From NCBI GenBank assembly GCA_963763575.1, contig CAVXPD010000005.1, positions 1-64,000 of the forward strand: 64,000 bases of DNA. The letters are read 5' to 3'. Made by a program: the position numbers and the translations under genes. This DNA comes from Bog-473 sp963763575. Its GTDB lineage: Bacteria; Actinomycetota; Acidimicrobiia; Acidimicrobiales; RAAP-2. Positions 41,477 through 50,105 of the stretch are shown one piece after another (within the stretch, counting starts at the first letter, position 1; each line of letters begins with the position of its first letter). The notes under the pieces were generated by a model that searched no databases, was not told the origin of the DNA, and worked only from the letters and a program-made list of their open reading frames with translations.

Positions 41477-41644
41477 ATGGCCGAGACACCGACGCAGCTG
41501 AGGGCTTCACTGGAAGAGATAGATCGGCAAATGAGCGTGATCGACGAGAGAACCGAGAGCGGGACGGACATCAATGTCGTGGTTCACGCCGTCCACGACC
41601 TGGTTCGCATCGTCGACAACATCGTCCTCAGTCTCGGGGAGTAG
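41477..41644 (+). CDS. Small acidic protein, unknown
   Basis: 55 residues from the ATG at 41477 with GGAG upstream (a longer 85-residue frame from 41387 is possible). It is a predicted helical hairpin: MAETPTQLRASLEEIDRQMS and VVHAVHDLVRIVDNIVLSL. No family is recognised. Codon use is like its neighbours and there is no stop in the frame, so it may be real. Confidence 0.5.
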   Translation: MAETPTQLRASLEEIDRQMSVIDERTESGTDINVVVHAVHDLVRIVDNIVLSLGE

Positions 41645-41764
41645 CCCCCCAGGACGGCCATCGACCGTCCTGGAATCGGCGGGGTCCGTCGTCGTCCACC
41701 TGGCCGGAATGGCAATGTCCGATTCCCGCCAGTAATCGTCACGGCGTCGTGCGAGGCTGTCTCC

Positions 41765-43312
41765 GTGATCGAGGACCCGGACCGTTGTTACGAGGCGGCA
41801 AAGAGCAAGGACGCCCGTTTCGACGGGGTGTTCTTCTGCGCCGTCACCTCCACGGGCATCTACTGCCGGCCCAGCTGCCCGGCGCGCACCCCAAAGCGCG
41901 AGAACATGCGCTTCTACCCCTCCGCCGCCGCCGCCCAGCAAGCGGGTTTCCGCGCCTGCCTGCGCTGCCGGCCGGACGCGACGCCGGGATCGCCCGAGTG
42001 GAACGTGCGGGCCGACGTGGTGGCACGGGCTATGCGGCTCATCCGGGACGGTGTCGTCGACCTCGAGGGGGTCGAGGGCCTCGCCGGCCGCCTCGGCTAC
42101 AGCACCCGCCAGCTCAACCGCCTCGTCACGGCGGAGGTGGGGACCGGGCCCCTCGCCATCGCCCGGGCCCAACGCAGCCAGACGGCCCGCATCCTCTTGG
42201 AGACCACCGACCTCCCGATCGCGCACATCGCGTTCGCCGCCGGGTTCGCGAGCGTGCGGCAGTGCAACGACACGATCCGTGAGATCTTCGCGGACACCCC
42301 GAGCGGCCTCCGGGTCCGGGCCGCCCGGACGGCAGCCGGCAAGCGGGCCCGGCGCGACAGCACGCCCCAGGCCATCCGGCTGCGCCTGCCCTGCCGGAGC
42401 CCGTTCAGCCCGGCGTCGGTGCTCGACTTCCTCGCGGCCCGGGCGCTGCCCGGTGTCGAGTCACTCGAGGACGGGTCGTACCGGCGCACCTTGCGCCTGC
42501 CGCACGGGCACGCCGTCGTCACGCTCGCCGCGCGGGACGCCGGCGGTGGAGCCGACCGGGCTGGGCCGGCGTACGTCGACTGCGACCTTGCGCTCTCGGA
42601 CCTGCGCGACCTGACGACCGCCGTGTCGCGCTGCCGCCAGCTCCTCGATCTCGACGCCGACCCGGTCGCGATCTGGGAGGCGCTGCGCGCCGACCGGCTC
42701 GTCGGCCCGGTGGTCGCACTCGAACCCGGGAGGCGGGTGCCCGGCGCCGTAGACGGCTTCGAGCTCGCCGCACGGGCCGTCGTCGGCCAGCAGGTGTCGG
42801 TCGCCGGAGCGCGCACGGTCGCCGCACGGCTCGTCCACGCCGCCGGTGACGCGCTGCCCGAGCCCGACGGCACGCTGACCCACCTGTTCCCCACGCCCGC
42901 CGCGCTCGCGGCGCTCGCCGAGGCCGACCCCGCGGCGTTCGCCATGCCGGCCGGGCGACGACGCGCGCTCGTCGCGCTGGCCGAGGCAACGGACAGCGGC
43001 GACGTCGTGATCGACCCTGGGGCCGACCCGTCCGAGCTCCGCCGCTCCTTGGTCCGGCTCCCGGGCATCGGCCCGTGGACGGCCGAGTACGTGGCCATGC
43101 GCGCGCTGCGCGACCCCGACGCGTTCATGCCGACGGACCTCGGCGTCCGCCGTGCCGCGCGCGCCATCGGTTTGCCCGACGACCCGGCCCGTCTCGTCGA
43201 AGCCACCGAGAGCTGGCGCCCCTGGCGCAGTTACGCCATGGTCCACCTGTGGTCGCTCCCCGCGCCGCCGGCCGAGATCCCCACCCGAACAGCGAAAGGA
43301 CGTGCCGCATGA
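41765..43312 (+). CDS. Ada-type regulator fused to AlkA DNA-3-methyladenine glycosylase
   Basis: 515 residues from a GTG at 41765. The N-terminal Ada zinc domain has Cys residues in FFCAVTSTGIYCRPSC and FRACLRCRP, with the methylphosphotriester acceptor Cys. An AraC HTH domain follows (LAGRLGYSTRQLNRLV, then IAFAAGFASVRQCNDTI). The C-terminal AlkA glycosylase has ELAARAVVGQQVS and the helix-hairpin-helix LVRLPGIGPWTAEYVAMRA with catalytic Asp (FMPTDLG). It senses and repairs alkylated DNA and likely induces the next gene, ogt, which overlaps it by ATGA. Confidence 0.95.
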   Translation: MIEDPDRCYEAAKSKDARFDGVFFCAVTSTGIYCRPSCPARTPKRENMRFYPSAAAAQQAGFRACLRCRPDATPGSPEWNVRADVVARAMRLIRDGVVDLEGVEGLAGRLGYSTRQLNRLVTAEVGTGPLAIARAQRSQTARILLETTDLPIAHIAFAAGFASVRQCNDTIREIFADTPSGLRVRAARTAAGKRARRDSTPQAIRLRLPCRSPFSPASVLDFLAARALPGVESLEDGSYRRTLRLPHGHAVVTLAARDAGGGADRAGPAYVDCDLALSDLRDLTTAVSRCRQLLDLDADPVAIWEALRADRLVGPVVALEPGRRVPGAVDGFELAARAVVGQQVSVAGARTVAARLVHAAGDALPEPDGTLTHLFPTPAALAALAEADPAAFAMPAGRRRALVALAEATDSGDVVIDPGADPSELRRSLVRLPGIGPWTAEYVAMRALRDPDAFMPTDLGVRRAARAIGLPDDPARLVEATESWRPWRSYAMVHLWSLPAPPAEIPTRTAKGRAA

Positions 43313-43779
43313 CGACCGCCACCATGCCCCTCGACACCCCGATCGGGCGCCTCGTGCTCGAGTCCGACGGCGACGTGTTGATCGGCGTCTGGCTCCCGAA
43401 CGAACGCCGTCACGGCCGGCGCGACGCCGACGACGTGCCACCGGTCCTGAAGGAGACGGCGTCGCAGCTCGAGGAGTACTTCGCCGGCGAGCGCACCGGC
43501 TTCGACCTCCCCATGGAGCTCGACGGCACCGCGTTCCAGCGCGAAGTCTGGACCGAACTCACCCGCATCCCGTACGGCAAGACCATCAGCTACGGAGAGC
43601 TCGCGCGCCGCGTCGGGCGCCCCCACGGCCCGCGGGCCGTGGGCCAGGCCAACGGGCGCAACCCCATCCCGATCATCGTGCCCTGCCACCGCGTGCTGGC
43701 CAGCAACGGCATCGGGGGCTACGGCGGCGGCCTGTCGGTGAAGCGGGCGCTCCTCGCGGTCGAAGGCGTGACCGCCTGA
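43309..43779 (+). CDS. ogt: Methylated-DNA-protein cysteine methyltransferase
   Basis: 156 residues from the ATG at 43309, overlapping the adaA-alkA-like gene by four bases. The active-site PCHRV (IIVPCHRVLASNG) and the helix-turn-helix region RIPYGKTISYGELARRVG are intact. It removes O6-methylguanine by irreversible methyl transfer to Cys. The two genes form an alkylation-response operon, standing inside a catabolic region without evident link. Confidence 0.95.
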   Translation: MTTATMPLDTPIGRLVLESDGDVLIGVWLPNERRHGRRDADDVPPVLKETASQLEEYFAGERTGFDLPMELDGTAFQREVWTELTRIPYGKTISYGELARRVGRPHGPRAVGQANGRNPIPIIVPCHRVLASNGIGGYGGGLSVKRALLAVEGVTA

Positions 43780-43810
43780 GTCCCGCCTGAATGAGGGCGC
43801 TGGCGTACTG

Positions 43811-44656
43811 ATGGCCGGCGCGATTGCCGCCTATGGTGCGCCGGTGGAAACCGTCCAGACCGTCCGAAACGCCTTCGACCTGACCGGGCGCGTGGCGCTC
43901 GTGACCGGCGCCGCCGGCGGCATCGGCCGAACGGCCGCCGAGGTGCTGGCCGGCGCCGGGGCCACCGTGGTGTGTGCCGACCTCGACGTGCCGGGCGTCG
44001 CCGAGACGGCGCGGGCCATCCTTGCCAACGGTGGAAACGCGGAGAGCGCGGAGCTCGACGTGGCGGCACGGGCCGCCGCGTCCACGCTGATCGGGCACAT
44101 CACCGCACGCCACGGACGGCTCGACGTGATGTGCAACATCGCGGGCGTGATGATCGACAGCTCCATCATCGACGTCGACCCCGACGAGTTCGAGCGGATC
44201 CTGAACGTGAACCTCAAGGGTGTGCTGTACGGATGTCAGGCCGCCGGGAGGGCGATGGTCGCGCAGGGCGGCGGGTCCATCATCAACATGTCCTCGGCGG
44301 CGGTGCTCGCGCCCAGCCCGGGCATCGGGCCGTACGCCATTTGCAAGGCCGGCGTCGCGCAGCTGACGCAGTCGATGGCCGTCGAGGTGGGCGAGCGCGG
44401 CGTACGGGTCAACTCGATCGCGCCCGGGTTCATCCCCACGAACATGACGGCGCGCTACTACCGGAACGCCGACGGATCGGTGAACGAGGAGCAGAAGGCC
44501 GCCGTGGTGGGTCCGATGGCACGCCATGCGCCGCTGCGGCGCGTGGGGACGACGGCGGACGTCGCGTACTGCGTGCTGTATCTCGCCTCGGACGCCAGCA
44601 GCTTCGTGACCGGGCAGCTGCTCAGCCCCAACGGCGGCGTGTCGATGCACTATTGA
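43811..44656 (+). CDS. Short-chain dehydrogenase/reductase
   Basis: 281 residues from the ATG at 43811 (a GTG at 43844 is also possible). Cofactor loop LVTGAAGGIGRTAAEVL, Asp in VVCADLDVPG indicating NAD, NIAG, NMSSAAV with catalytic Ser, and YAICKAGVAQ with Tyr and Lys. The C-terminus is typical (QLLSPNGGVSMHY). Related SDRs oxidise steroids or alcohols; the substrate here is unknown. Confidence 0.9.
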   Translation: MAGAIAAYGAPVETVQTVRNAFDLTGRVALVTGAAGGIGRTAAEVLAGAGATVVCADLDVPGVAETARAILANGGNAESAELDVAARAAASTLIGHITARHGRLDVMCNIAGVMIDSSIIDVDPDEFERILNVNLKGVLYGCQAAGRAMVAQGGGSIINMSSAAVLAPSPGIGPYAICKAGVAQLTQSMAVEVGERGVRVNSIAPGFIPTNMTARYYRNADGSVNEEQKAAVVGPMARHAPLRRVGTTADVAYCVLYLASDASSFVTGQLLSPNGGVSMHY

Positions 44657-44696
44657 GCGGCGCCATTGCACGGGGCGCTCCGCCGAGCGCGGCCCG

Positions 44697-45845
44697 TCAG
44701 GAGAGGCGGGCGAGGTCGAACTGGCCCGTCGAGGTGTCGGACTCGATCACGGCGGGCGCCGGGCCGAGCAGGGTCACCGCCGCGCCGACGCCCGCGGGAT
44801 CGCTCGTCGTGCCGTGTTCGTCGATGCGCAGGACGCACGCCGTGGACGAGGACGCGCCGGCGGGCCCACAGGCAGCCGAGCTGCCGGGCTCGAGCACGAG
44901 AGGCCCGGCGGCGGTGTCGGCGATGCTGCTCGTGACCGATCCGCTGTAGCTCCCCACCGGGGTGAGGGAGGCCGTGTCGTAGGTGGTGTAGGTCGCATCG
45001 AGCCCCTGGCCGGCCGGCTCGCTGACCCACACGGCGCCCGCCGCGACGACGTCGACGTACTGAACCCCGCCGCCGAGGCCGTTGGGCCGAGCGGCCAGCG
45101 CGGGACCGACGGTGGTCGACCGGTTCGGACGGAGCGCGGCGAGGCGGTGATCGGTCCGCTCGTAGTAGACCGAGCCGTCACTGCCGACGGCGGCATCCAG
45201 GCCGCGCACGACCACTCGGGGCCCGGCCGAGGACGAGGGGTCGAGGCGGTAGACGCTCACGGTGTTGCGCTGGGTCACCGAGATCCACACGGCCCCACCC
45301 GCCGCGACGAGGGAGACGAGATTCTGGTCCGAGCTGTTCGCCGCGTGCACGTGCGGCATGTTCCACTGGCCGTCCTGGTTGCCGCTCGACCGGCTGTACG
45401 CGTAGAGATCGGAGTAGGTGGCGATGTAGAAGTTGGCGCCGTCGGCGGCCAGCGCGGCGATGCCGGTCGCCACGTGCTCGGCGATGGCGGCGGGGCCGTT
45501 CCCGTCGACCACCCAGGCGATCGACGGCGCCGGACTCGTCGGGTCCTGCGGTGCCGCGAACACGGCTCCGTCGGGCCCTTCCGCCGCGGTGACGCGGTCC
45601 GCGGCGAACGGCAGCGCAATGGGCGCACCAACCTGCAAGGGACCCGACGTCGGCAACGGCGGCACGGTCGAGGCCGCGGCCGCGGTGGTCGCGGTCGACG
45701 AGGGGGCCGACGTCGTCGTTGTTCGGCCCCGCTGCGTGGTGGCCGTGCTGCGCGCCGAGGGAGACGACGAGCACGCCGCCAGGAGGACCGCTGCGCACAT
45801 CAACGTGAATCCCAATTGCAGACGTCGGCCGGATTCCCCCCGCAT
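44697..45845 (-). CDS. Secreted lipoprotein, beta-propeller-like
   Basis: 382 residues. A lipoprotein signal with lipobox LLAAC (residues 21-25) is followed by a Ser/Thr-rich linker (about 27-65). The rest has repeated strand patterns such as GAVWISVTQRNTVSVYRLD, GSVYYERTD and AAGAVWVSEPAGQG, like a beta-propeller. No enzymatic motif is seen. It is exported and anchored to the outer face of the membrane. It is divergent from the dienelactone hydrolase gene. Confidence 0.8.
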   Translation of the reverse strand: MRGESGRRLQLGFTLMCAAVLLAACSSSPSARSTATTQRGRTTTTSAPSSTATTAAAASTVPPLPTSGPLQVGAPIALPFAADRVTAAEGPDGAVFAAPQDPTSPAPSIAWVVDGNGPAAIAEHVATGIAALAADGANFYIATYSDLYAYSRSSGNQDGQWNMPHVHAANSSDQNLVSLVAAGGAVWISVTQRNTVSVYRLDPSSSAGPRVVVRGLDAAVGSDGSVYYERTDHRLAALRPNRSTTVGPALAARPNGLGGGVQYVDVVAAGAVWVSEPAGQGLDATYTTYDTASLTPVGSYSGSVTSSIADTAAGPLVLEPGSSAACGPAGASSSTACVLRIDEHGTTSDPAGVGAAVTLLGPAPAVIESDTSTGQFDLARLS

Positions 45846-45887
45846 CGGGCCAGTATGTCCTGGGTTGCCGCCCGCTACGGTGCAGCA

Positions 45888-46607
45888 ATGGCCATATCAC
45901 GCGACATCTCGTACCGCGCCGACGACCGGACCATGATCGGCACGCTCGCGCTGCCCGACGGGAACGACCAGCGACCGGGCGTGCTCGTCTGCCATGAGGG
46001 ACCGGGTCTCGACGACCACGCCCGCGCCGTGGCAGAGCGACTGGCCGACGAGCTGGGCTACGTCGCGTTCGCCCTCGACTACCAGGGCGGCGGCAAGCCG
46101 ATCGAGGACCGCGAGCTGATGATGGAGCGCATCGGCGCGTTCTACGCCGACCCGTTGCGCGTCCGCGACATCGGGATGGCGGGACTCGAGATCCTCCTCC
46201 AAGAGCCGCGCACCGACCCCCAGAGGATCGCGGCCATCGGGTACTGCTTCGGCGGCACCCTCGCCCTCGAGCTCGCTCGGGGCGACGCCGACCTCAAGGC
46301 GGTCGTGGGCTTCCACTCCGGGCTCGCCACGGCCCGCCCGCAGGACGCCGCCAACATCGTGGGCAAGGTCCTCGTGCTCATCGGCGCCGACGACCCGATC
46401 GTGGACAACGCGCAGCGACGCGCCTTCGAAGAGGAGATGACCGGCGGCGGGGTGGACTGGCAGCTGGTGGTCTACGGCGGCGCCGTGCACTCGTTCACCA
46501 ACCCGCGTGCGTCGAACGTCGACATGCCCGGCATCGACTACCACGAGCCGACGGACCGGCGCTCCTGGCAGGCCATGCTCGACCTGTTCGCCGAGGTGTT
46601 CGGCTGA
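45888..46607 (+). CDS. Dienelactone hydrolase family protein
   Basis: 239 residues from the ATG at 45888. Catalytic triad Cys120 (GYCFGG), Asp168/169 (LIGADDP) and His201 (GGAVHSF) are seen in an alpha/beta hydrolase fold starting PGVLVCHEGPGLDD. Enzymes of this family hydrolyse lactones or esters in aromatic or other catabolism. It lies 55 bp before the amidohydrolase gene and may be part of the same catabolic region. Confidence 0.9.
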   Translation: MAISRDISYRADDRTMIGTLALPDGNDQRPGVLVCHEGPGLDDHARAVAERLADELGYVAFALDYQGGGKPIEDRELMMERIGAFYADPLRVRDIGMAGLEILLQEPRTDPQRIAAIGYCFGGTLALELARGDADLKAVVGFHSGLATARPQDAANIVGKVLVLIGADDPIVDNAQRRAFEEEMTGGGVDWQLVVYGGAVHSFTNPRASNVDMPGIDYHEPTDRRSWQAMLDLFAEVFG

Positions 46608-46625
46608 GTCCGGGGCGCGTCGTAT

Positions 46626-46640
46626 CTGACGCCCCGTCAG
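46626..46640. promoter_or_regulatory. Operator-like inverted repeat CTGACG-CCC-CGTCAG upstream of the amidohydrolase
   Basis: Identical to the echA20 element in both arms and the first two spacer bases, and 23-37 bp before the amidohydrolase start. Recurrence in front of a catabolic gene 16 kb away supports a common transcription factor. Confidence 0.55.
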
Positions 46641-46662
46641 GTCCGGGCTACGCTCGAGGCCC

Positions 46663-47865
46663 ATGCCAGAGCCCCTGCCGAAGATCATCTCGGTCGACGA
46701 CCACGTCGTCGAGCCGCCCAACGTCTGGCAGGATCGGCTCCCCTCCAAGTACTCCGAGGTCGCCCCGCGGATCGTGCGTGCGCCCATGCCCGAGGTGGAG
46801 TTCCGCGGCGGTTCGCTCAAGGTGAAGCCCGGGTCGAAGGGCTTGCCCGTCGACTGGTGGTACTACGAGGAGCTGAAGCGCCCGCTCCTGCGCGTCGACT
46901 CCGCGGTGGGGGTGCCGCGCGACGAGGTGACCATGAAGGGCGTCACCTACGAGGACATGCGCCCCGGCTCCTACGAGGTCAAGCCGCGGCTCGACGACAT
47001 GGACGCCAACCACATCGAGGCGGCGCTCTGCTTCCCCACCTTCCCGCGCTTCTGTGGCCAGACCTTCACCGAGGCGAAGGACAAGGAGCTCGGGCTCCTG
47101 TGCGTGAAGGCCTACAACGACTGGATGGTCGAGGAGTGGTGCGGCGACTCGGACGGCCGGCTCATCCCCCTGTGTCTGATCCCGCTCTGGGACGCCGAGC
47201 TGGCGGCCGACGAGGTCCGACGCAACGCCGGCCGGGACGTGCGGGCGGTGTGCTTCAGCGAGATCCCGCCGTTCCTCGGGCTGCCGAGCGTGCACGACCC
47301 GGACCACTACTGGGACCCGTTCTTCCGGGCCTGCGCCGAGACCCGAACGGTCGTCAACATGCACATCGGCAGCTCGTCGAAGATGCCGTCGACCTCGTCC
47401 GACGCGCCGCCGGCGGTGGGCTCGACCCTGACGCACACGAACGCCACCTTCTCGTTGGTCGACTTCCTCTTCAGCGGCGTGTTCGTCCGCTTCCCCGAGC
47501 TCAAGGTGGCCTACTCCGAGGGGCAGATCGGGTGGATCCCGTACATCCTCGAGCGTGCCGACCGCGTCTGGGAGGACAACCGCGGCTGGGGCGGCGTGGC
47601 CGACATCGTGCCCGAGAAGCCCAGCAGCTACTTCCCGGGCCACGTCTACGGCTGCTTCTTCGACGACGCGCACGGCGTGCGCTCGGTCTCCGAGATCGGG
47701 GAGGACAACATCACCTACGAGTCGGACTACCCGCACTCCGACTCGACCTGGCCCCGCACGCGCCAGATCGCCGAGGAGCAGATGGCCGAGCTGACCGACG
47801 AACAGCGGCGCAAGATCGTCCGGGGCAACGCGATCAAGCTGTTCGGCCTCGACCTGGCCGCCTGA
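46663..47865 (+). CDS. Amidohydrolase-2 (metal-dependent TIM barrel) family protein
   Basis: 400 residues. It starts IISVDDHVVEPPNVW, with the His metal-ligand region of the amidohydrolase-2 superfamily, and contains MHIGSSS, YSEGQIGWIPYILERADRVW and ESDYPHSDSTWPRTR with late His and Asp ligands. GNAIKLFGLDL is the usual end. Members are decarboxylases or hydrolases of catabolic pathways. Preceded by the shared operator and followed 29 bp later by an acyl-CoA dehydrogenase pair, with which it is probably co-transcribed. Confidence 0.88.
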   Translation: MPEPLPKIISVDDHVVEPPNVWQDRLPSKYSEVAPRIVRAPMPEVEFRGGSLKVKPGSKGLPVDWWYYEELKRPLLRVDSAVGVPRDEVTMKGVTYEDMRPGSYEVKPRLDDMDANHIEAALCFPTFPRFCGQTFTEAKDKELGLLCVKAYNDWMVEEWCGDSDGRLIPLCLIPLWDAELAADEVRRNAGRDVRAVCFSEIPPFLGLPSVHDPDHYWDPFFRACAETRTVVNMHIGSSSKMPSTSSDAPPAVGSTLTHTNATFSLVDFLFSGVFVRFPELKVAYSEGQIGWIPYILERADRVWEDNRGWGGVADIVPEKPSSYFPGHVYGCFFDDAHGVRSVSEIGEDNITYESDYPHSDSTWPRTRQIAEEQMAELTDEQRRKIVRGNAIKLFGLDLAA

Positions 47866-47894
47866 CCCAGCGCCCGCGGCGCGGCACCTGACGC

Positions 47895-49076
47895 ATGGAC
47901 CTCCGCTACACCGCGTCCGAGCAGGCGTTCCGTTCCGAGCTCCGGGGCTGGCTGGCGGCCACGATCCCCTCGGTGGGCGAGCCGCCGCCGCACGACGACT
48001 GGCCGGCCCGGCGCGCCTACGACCTGCGGTGGCAACGCCTCCTCTTCGACGCCGGCTACGCGGGCGTCGACTGGCCGGCCGAGGGCGGCGGGCGAGGCGC
48101 GTCGCCGGTCGAGCAACTGATCTTCAAGGAGGAGTGCGAGCGCGCCGGCGCGCCCTACGTCGGCGTGGGGTTCGTGGGCCTGCTGCACGCAGGGCCGACC
48201 ATCATCGCCGAGGGCACGCCGGCGCAGAAGGAGCGCTACCTGCCGCCGATCCTGCGGGGGGACGAGGTGTGGTGCCAGGGGTTCAGCGAACCCGACGCGG
48301 GCAGCGACCTGGCCTCTTTGCGCACGCGGGCGGTGCGCGACGGCGACGACTACGTGGTCACCGGCTCGAAGATCTGGACGTCGCACGCCGAGGTCGCCGA
48401 CTTCTGCGAGCTGCTGGTGCGCACCGGCGACGAGGGCAACCGCGGCATCAGCTGGTTGATCATGCCGATGGACTCGCCCGGGATCGAGATCCGGCCGTTG
48501 CGCACGATGGAGGGGACGACCGAGTTCGCCGAGCTGTTCCTCAACGAGGTGCGGGTGCCGGTGGCCAACCGTGTCGGCAAGGAGAACGACGGGTGGCGCG
48601 TGACGATGGTGACGCTGTCGTTCGAGCGGGGCACCGCGTTCGTGGGCGAGCTGCTCGAGTGCCTGCGGCTGCTCGGGGAGCTGCGACGCGTGGCCGACCG
48701 GCTCGGCCTGGTGAGTGACGTCGGCCTGGCCCGGCGCTTCGGCCACCTCGTCGCCGCCTTCGACGCGCTGTGGGCGCTCACCAAGCGCAACGTCTCCGAG
48801 GCGGCACAGACGGGGATCCCGGGCACCGGCGGGTCTGTGTTCAAGTTGTCGTTCTCCGAGCATGCGCAGGCACTCGGCGACCTGGCGGTCGAGGTGCTCG
48901 ACCGCGCCGCGTTGTGCGCCGACCCGCTGGACGGTCCCGACGGCGCGGCGCTCGGCAACGCGGAGCAACTGCACAACTGGTTCAAGTCGATCTCGCTCAC
49001 CATCGCGGCAGGGACCTCGCAGGTGCAGCGCAACATCGTGGCCGAGCGCATCCTCGGCCTGCCCAAGGCCCGCTGA
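47895..49076 (+). CDS. Acyl-CoA dehydrogenase, FAD-binding subunit (second pair)
   Basis: 393 residues. Core motifs: ASEQAFRSELRGWLAATI, GFSEPDAGSDLASL, VTGSKIWTSHAEVADF and AGTSQVQRNIVAERILGLP. Again the YEGT Glu is Ala (AAGTSQ). The next gene overlaps its stop by TGATG. The pair resembles heteromeric steroid or acyl-CoA dehydrogenases. Probably transcribed from the amidohydrolase promoter. Confidence 0.9.
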   Translation: MDLRYTASEQAFRSELRGWLAATIPSVGEPPPHDDWPARRAYDLRWQRLLFDAGYAGVDWPAEGGGRGASPVEQLIFKEECERAGAPYVGVGFVGLLHAGPTIIAEGTPAQKERYLPPILRGDEVWCQGFSEPDAGSDLASLRTRAVRDGDDYVVTGSKIWTSHAEVADFCELLVRTGDEGNRGISWLIMPMDSPGIEIRPLRTMEGTTEFAELFLNEVRVPVANRVGKENDGWRVTMVTLSFERGTAFVGELLECLRLLGELRRVADRLGLVSDVGLARRFGHLVAAFDALWALTKRNVSEAAQTGIPGTGGSVFKLSFSEHAQALGDLAVEVLDRAALCADPLDGPDGAALGNAEQLHNWFKSISLTIAAGTSQVQRNIVAERILGLPKAR

Positions 49077-50086
49077 TGGACTTCCGGATCGGCGACGACC
49101 AACGCGAGCTGGCGGAGGGCATCCGGGCCATGCTGGCGGGGCGCCTCCCCCTCGAGCACCTGCGGGGCCGCGAGGGGCACGAGTGCGCGATCGACGGGCG
49201 GGACTGGGCCGCCCTGGGCGAGACCGGCGTCTTCGCGCTCACGCTGCCCGAGCCCGAGGGCACGGGCCTGGGGTTGGCCGACGCCACGGTCGTCTTCGAG
49301 GAGCTGGGCCGCGCGCTCGTCCCGGGGCCCCTGGTGGGCACCTTCCTCGCGGCCGGGTGCGGCGTCGGCGAGGCGGCGGCCGCGGGGCGGGCGCAGGTCG
49401 GCGTCCTCTGCGCCGGGCGGCCGGGGCCGGTGCTGGTGGAGCACCTGGGCTCGCTCGACGCGCTGTTGGTGCTGGCGTCCGACGCGCCGCCCCAGGTGCT
49501 CGCACCCGCGCCCAGCGGCGGCGCGCGCCGGGTCGAGCACCCGCTCGACCCCCTCACGCCGTTGTGGCGGCTCGGCGCGCTCCCCGACGGCGGGGCGCTG
49601 CCCGGCGGCGACGGCCGCCTGTGGCGCGACGGGGCGCTGCTCACCGCGGCGCTGCAGGTCGGCCACGCCGCGGCGACGCTCGACCTGGCCGTCGCGTACG
49701 CCAAGGAACGCCACCAGTTCGGCAAGCCCATCGGCAGCTTCCAGGCCGTCAAGCACATGTGCGCCGACATGTTCGTGCGGGCCGAGGTGGCACGCGCCGC
49801 CGTGCACGCGGCGGCCTGCCTGGCCGACGCGCCCGACGTGACGCATGCCGAAGCGGAGGCCGCAGGGTGCGCGCCCGGCCAATTGCTGACGCGCAGCGTC
49901 GCCGGCGCCAAGCTGCTGGCCGACGAGGCCGCACTGATCAACGCGCGGGCGTCGATCCAGGTGCACGGCGGGATGGGCTTCACCTGGGAGGTCCCCCTGC
50001 ACCTCCATCTCAAGCGCGCCCGTGTGCTCAGCACGAACTTCGGGACGCCCGCCGAGCTGTCGGCCGACCTGGCCGCCTACGCCTGA
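49076..50086 (+). CDS. Acyl-CoA dehydrogenase-like partner subunit (second pair)
   Basis: 336 residues from the ATG at 49076. DQRELAEGIRAMLAGRLP, AKERHQFGKPIGSFQAVKHM and SIQVHGGMGFTWEVPLHLHL are ACAD helices. The beta-domain is short and divergent, as in the non-catalytic halves of heteromeric enzymes. Translationally coupled to the preceding FAD subunit gene. Confidence 0.88.
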   Translation: MDFRIGDDQRELAEGIRAMLAGRLPLEHLRGREGHECAIDGRDWAALGETGVFALTLPEPEGTGLGLADATVVFEELGRALVPGPLVGTFLAAGCGVGEAAAAGRAQVGVLCAGRPGPVLVEHLGSLDALLVLASDAPPQVLAPAPSGGARRVEHPLDPLTPLWRLGALPDGGALPGGDGRLWRDGALLTAALQVGHAAATLDLAVAYAKERHQFGKPIGSFQAVKHMCADMFVRAEVARAAVHAAACLADAPDVTHAEAEAAGCAPGQLLTRSVAGAKLLADEAALINARASIQVHGGMGFTWEVPLHLHLKRARVLSTNFGTPAELSADLAAYA

Positions 50087-50105
50087 ACGGAGGGGGAGAC
50101 CCGCC

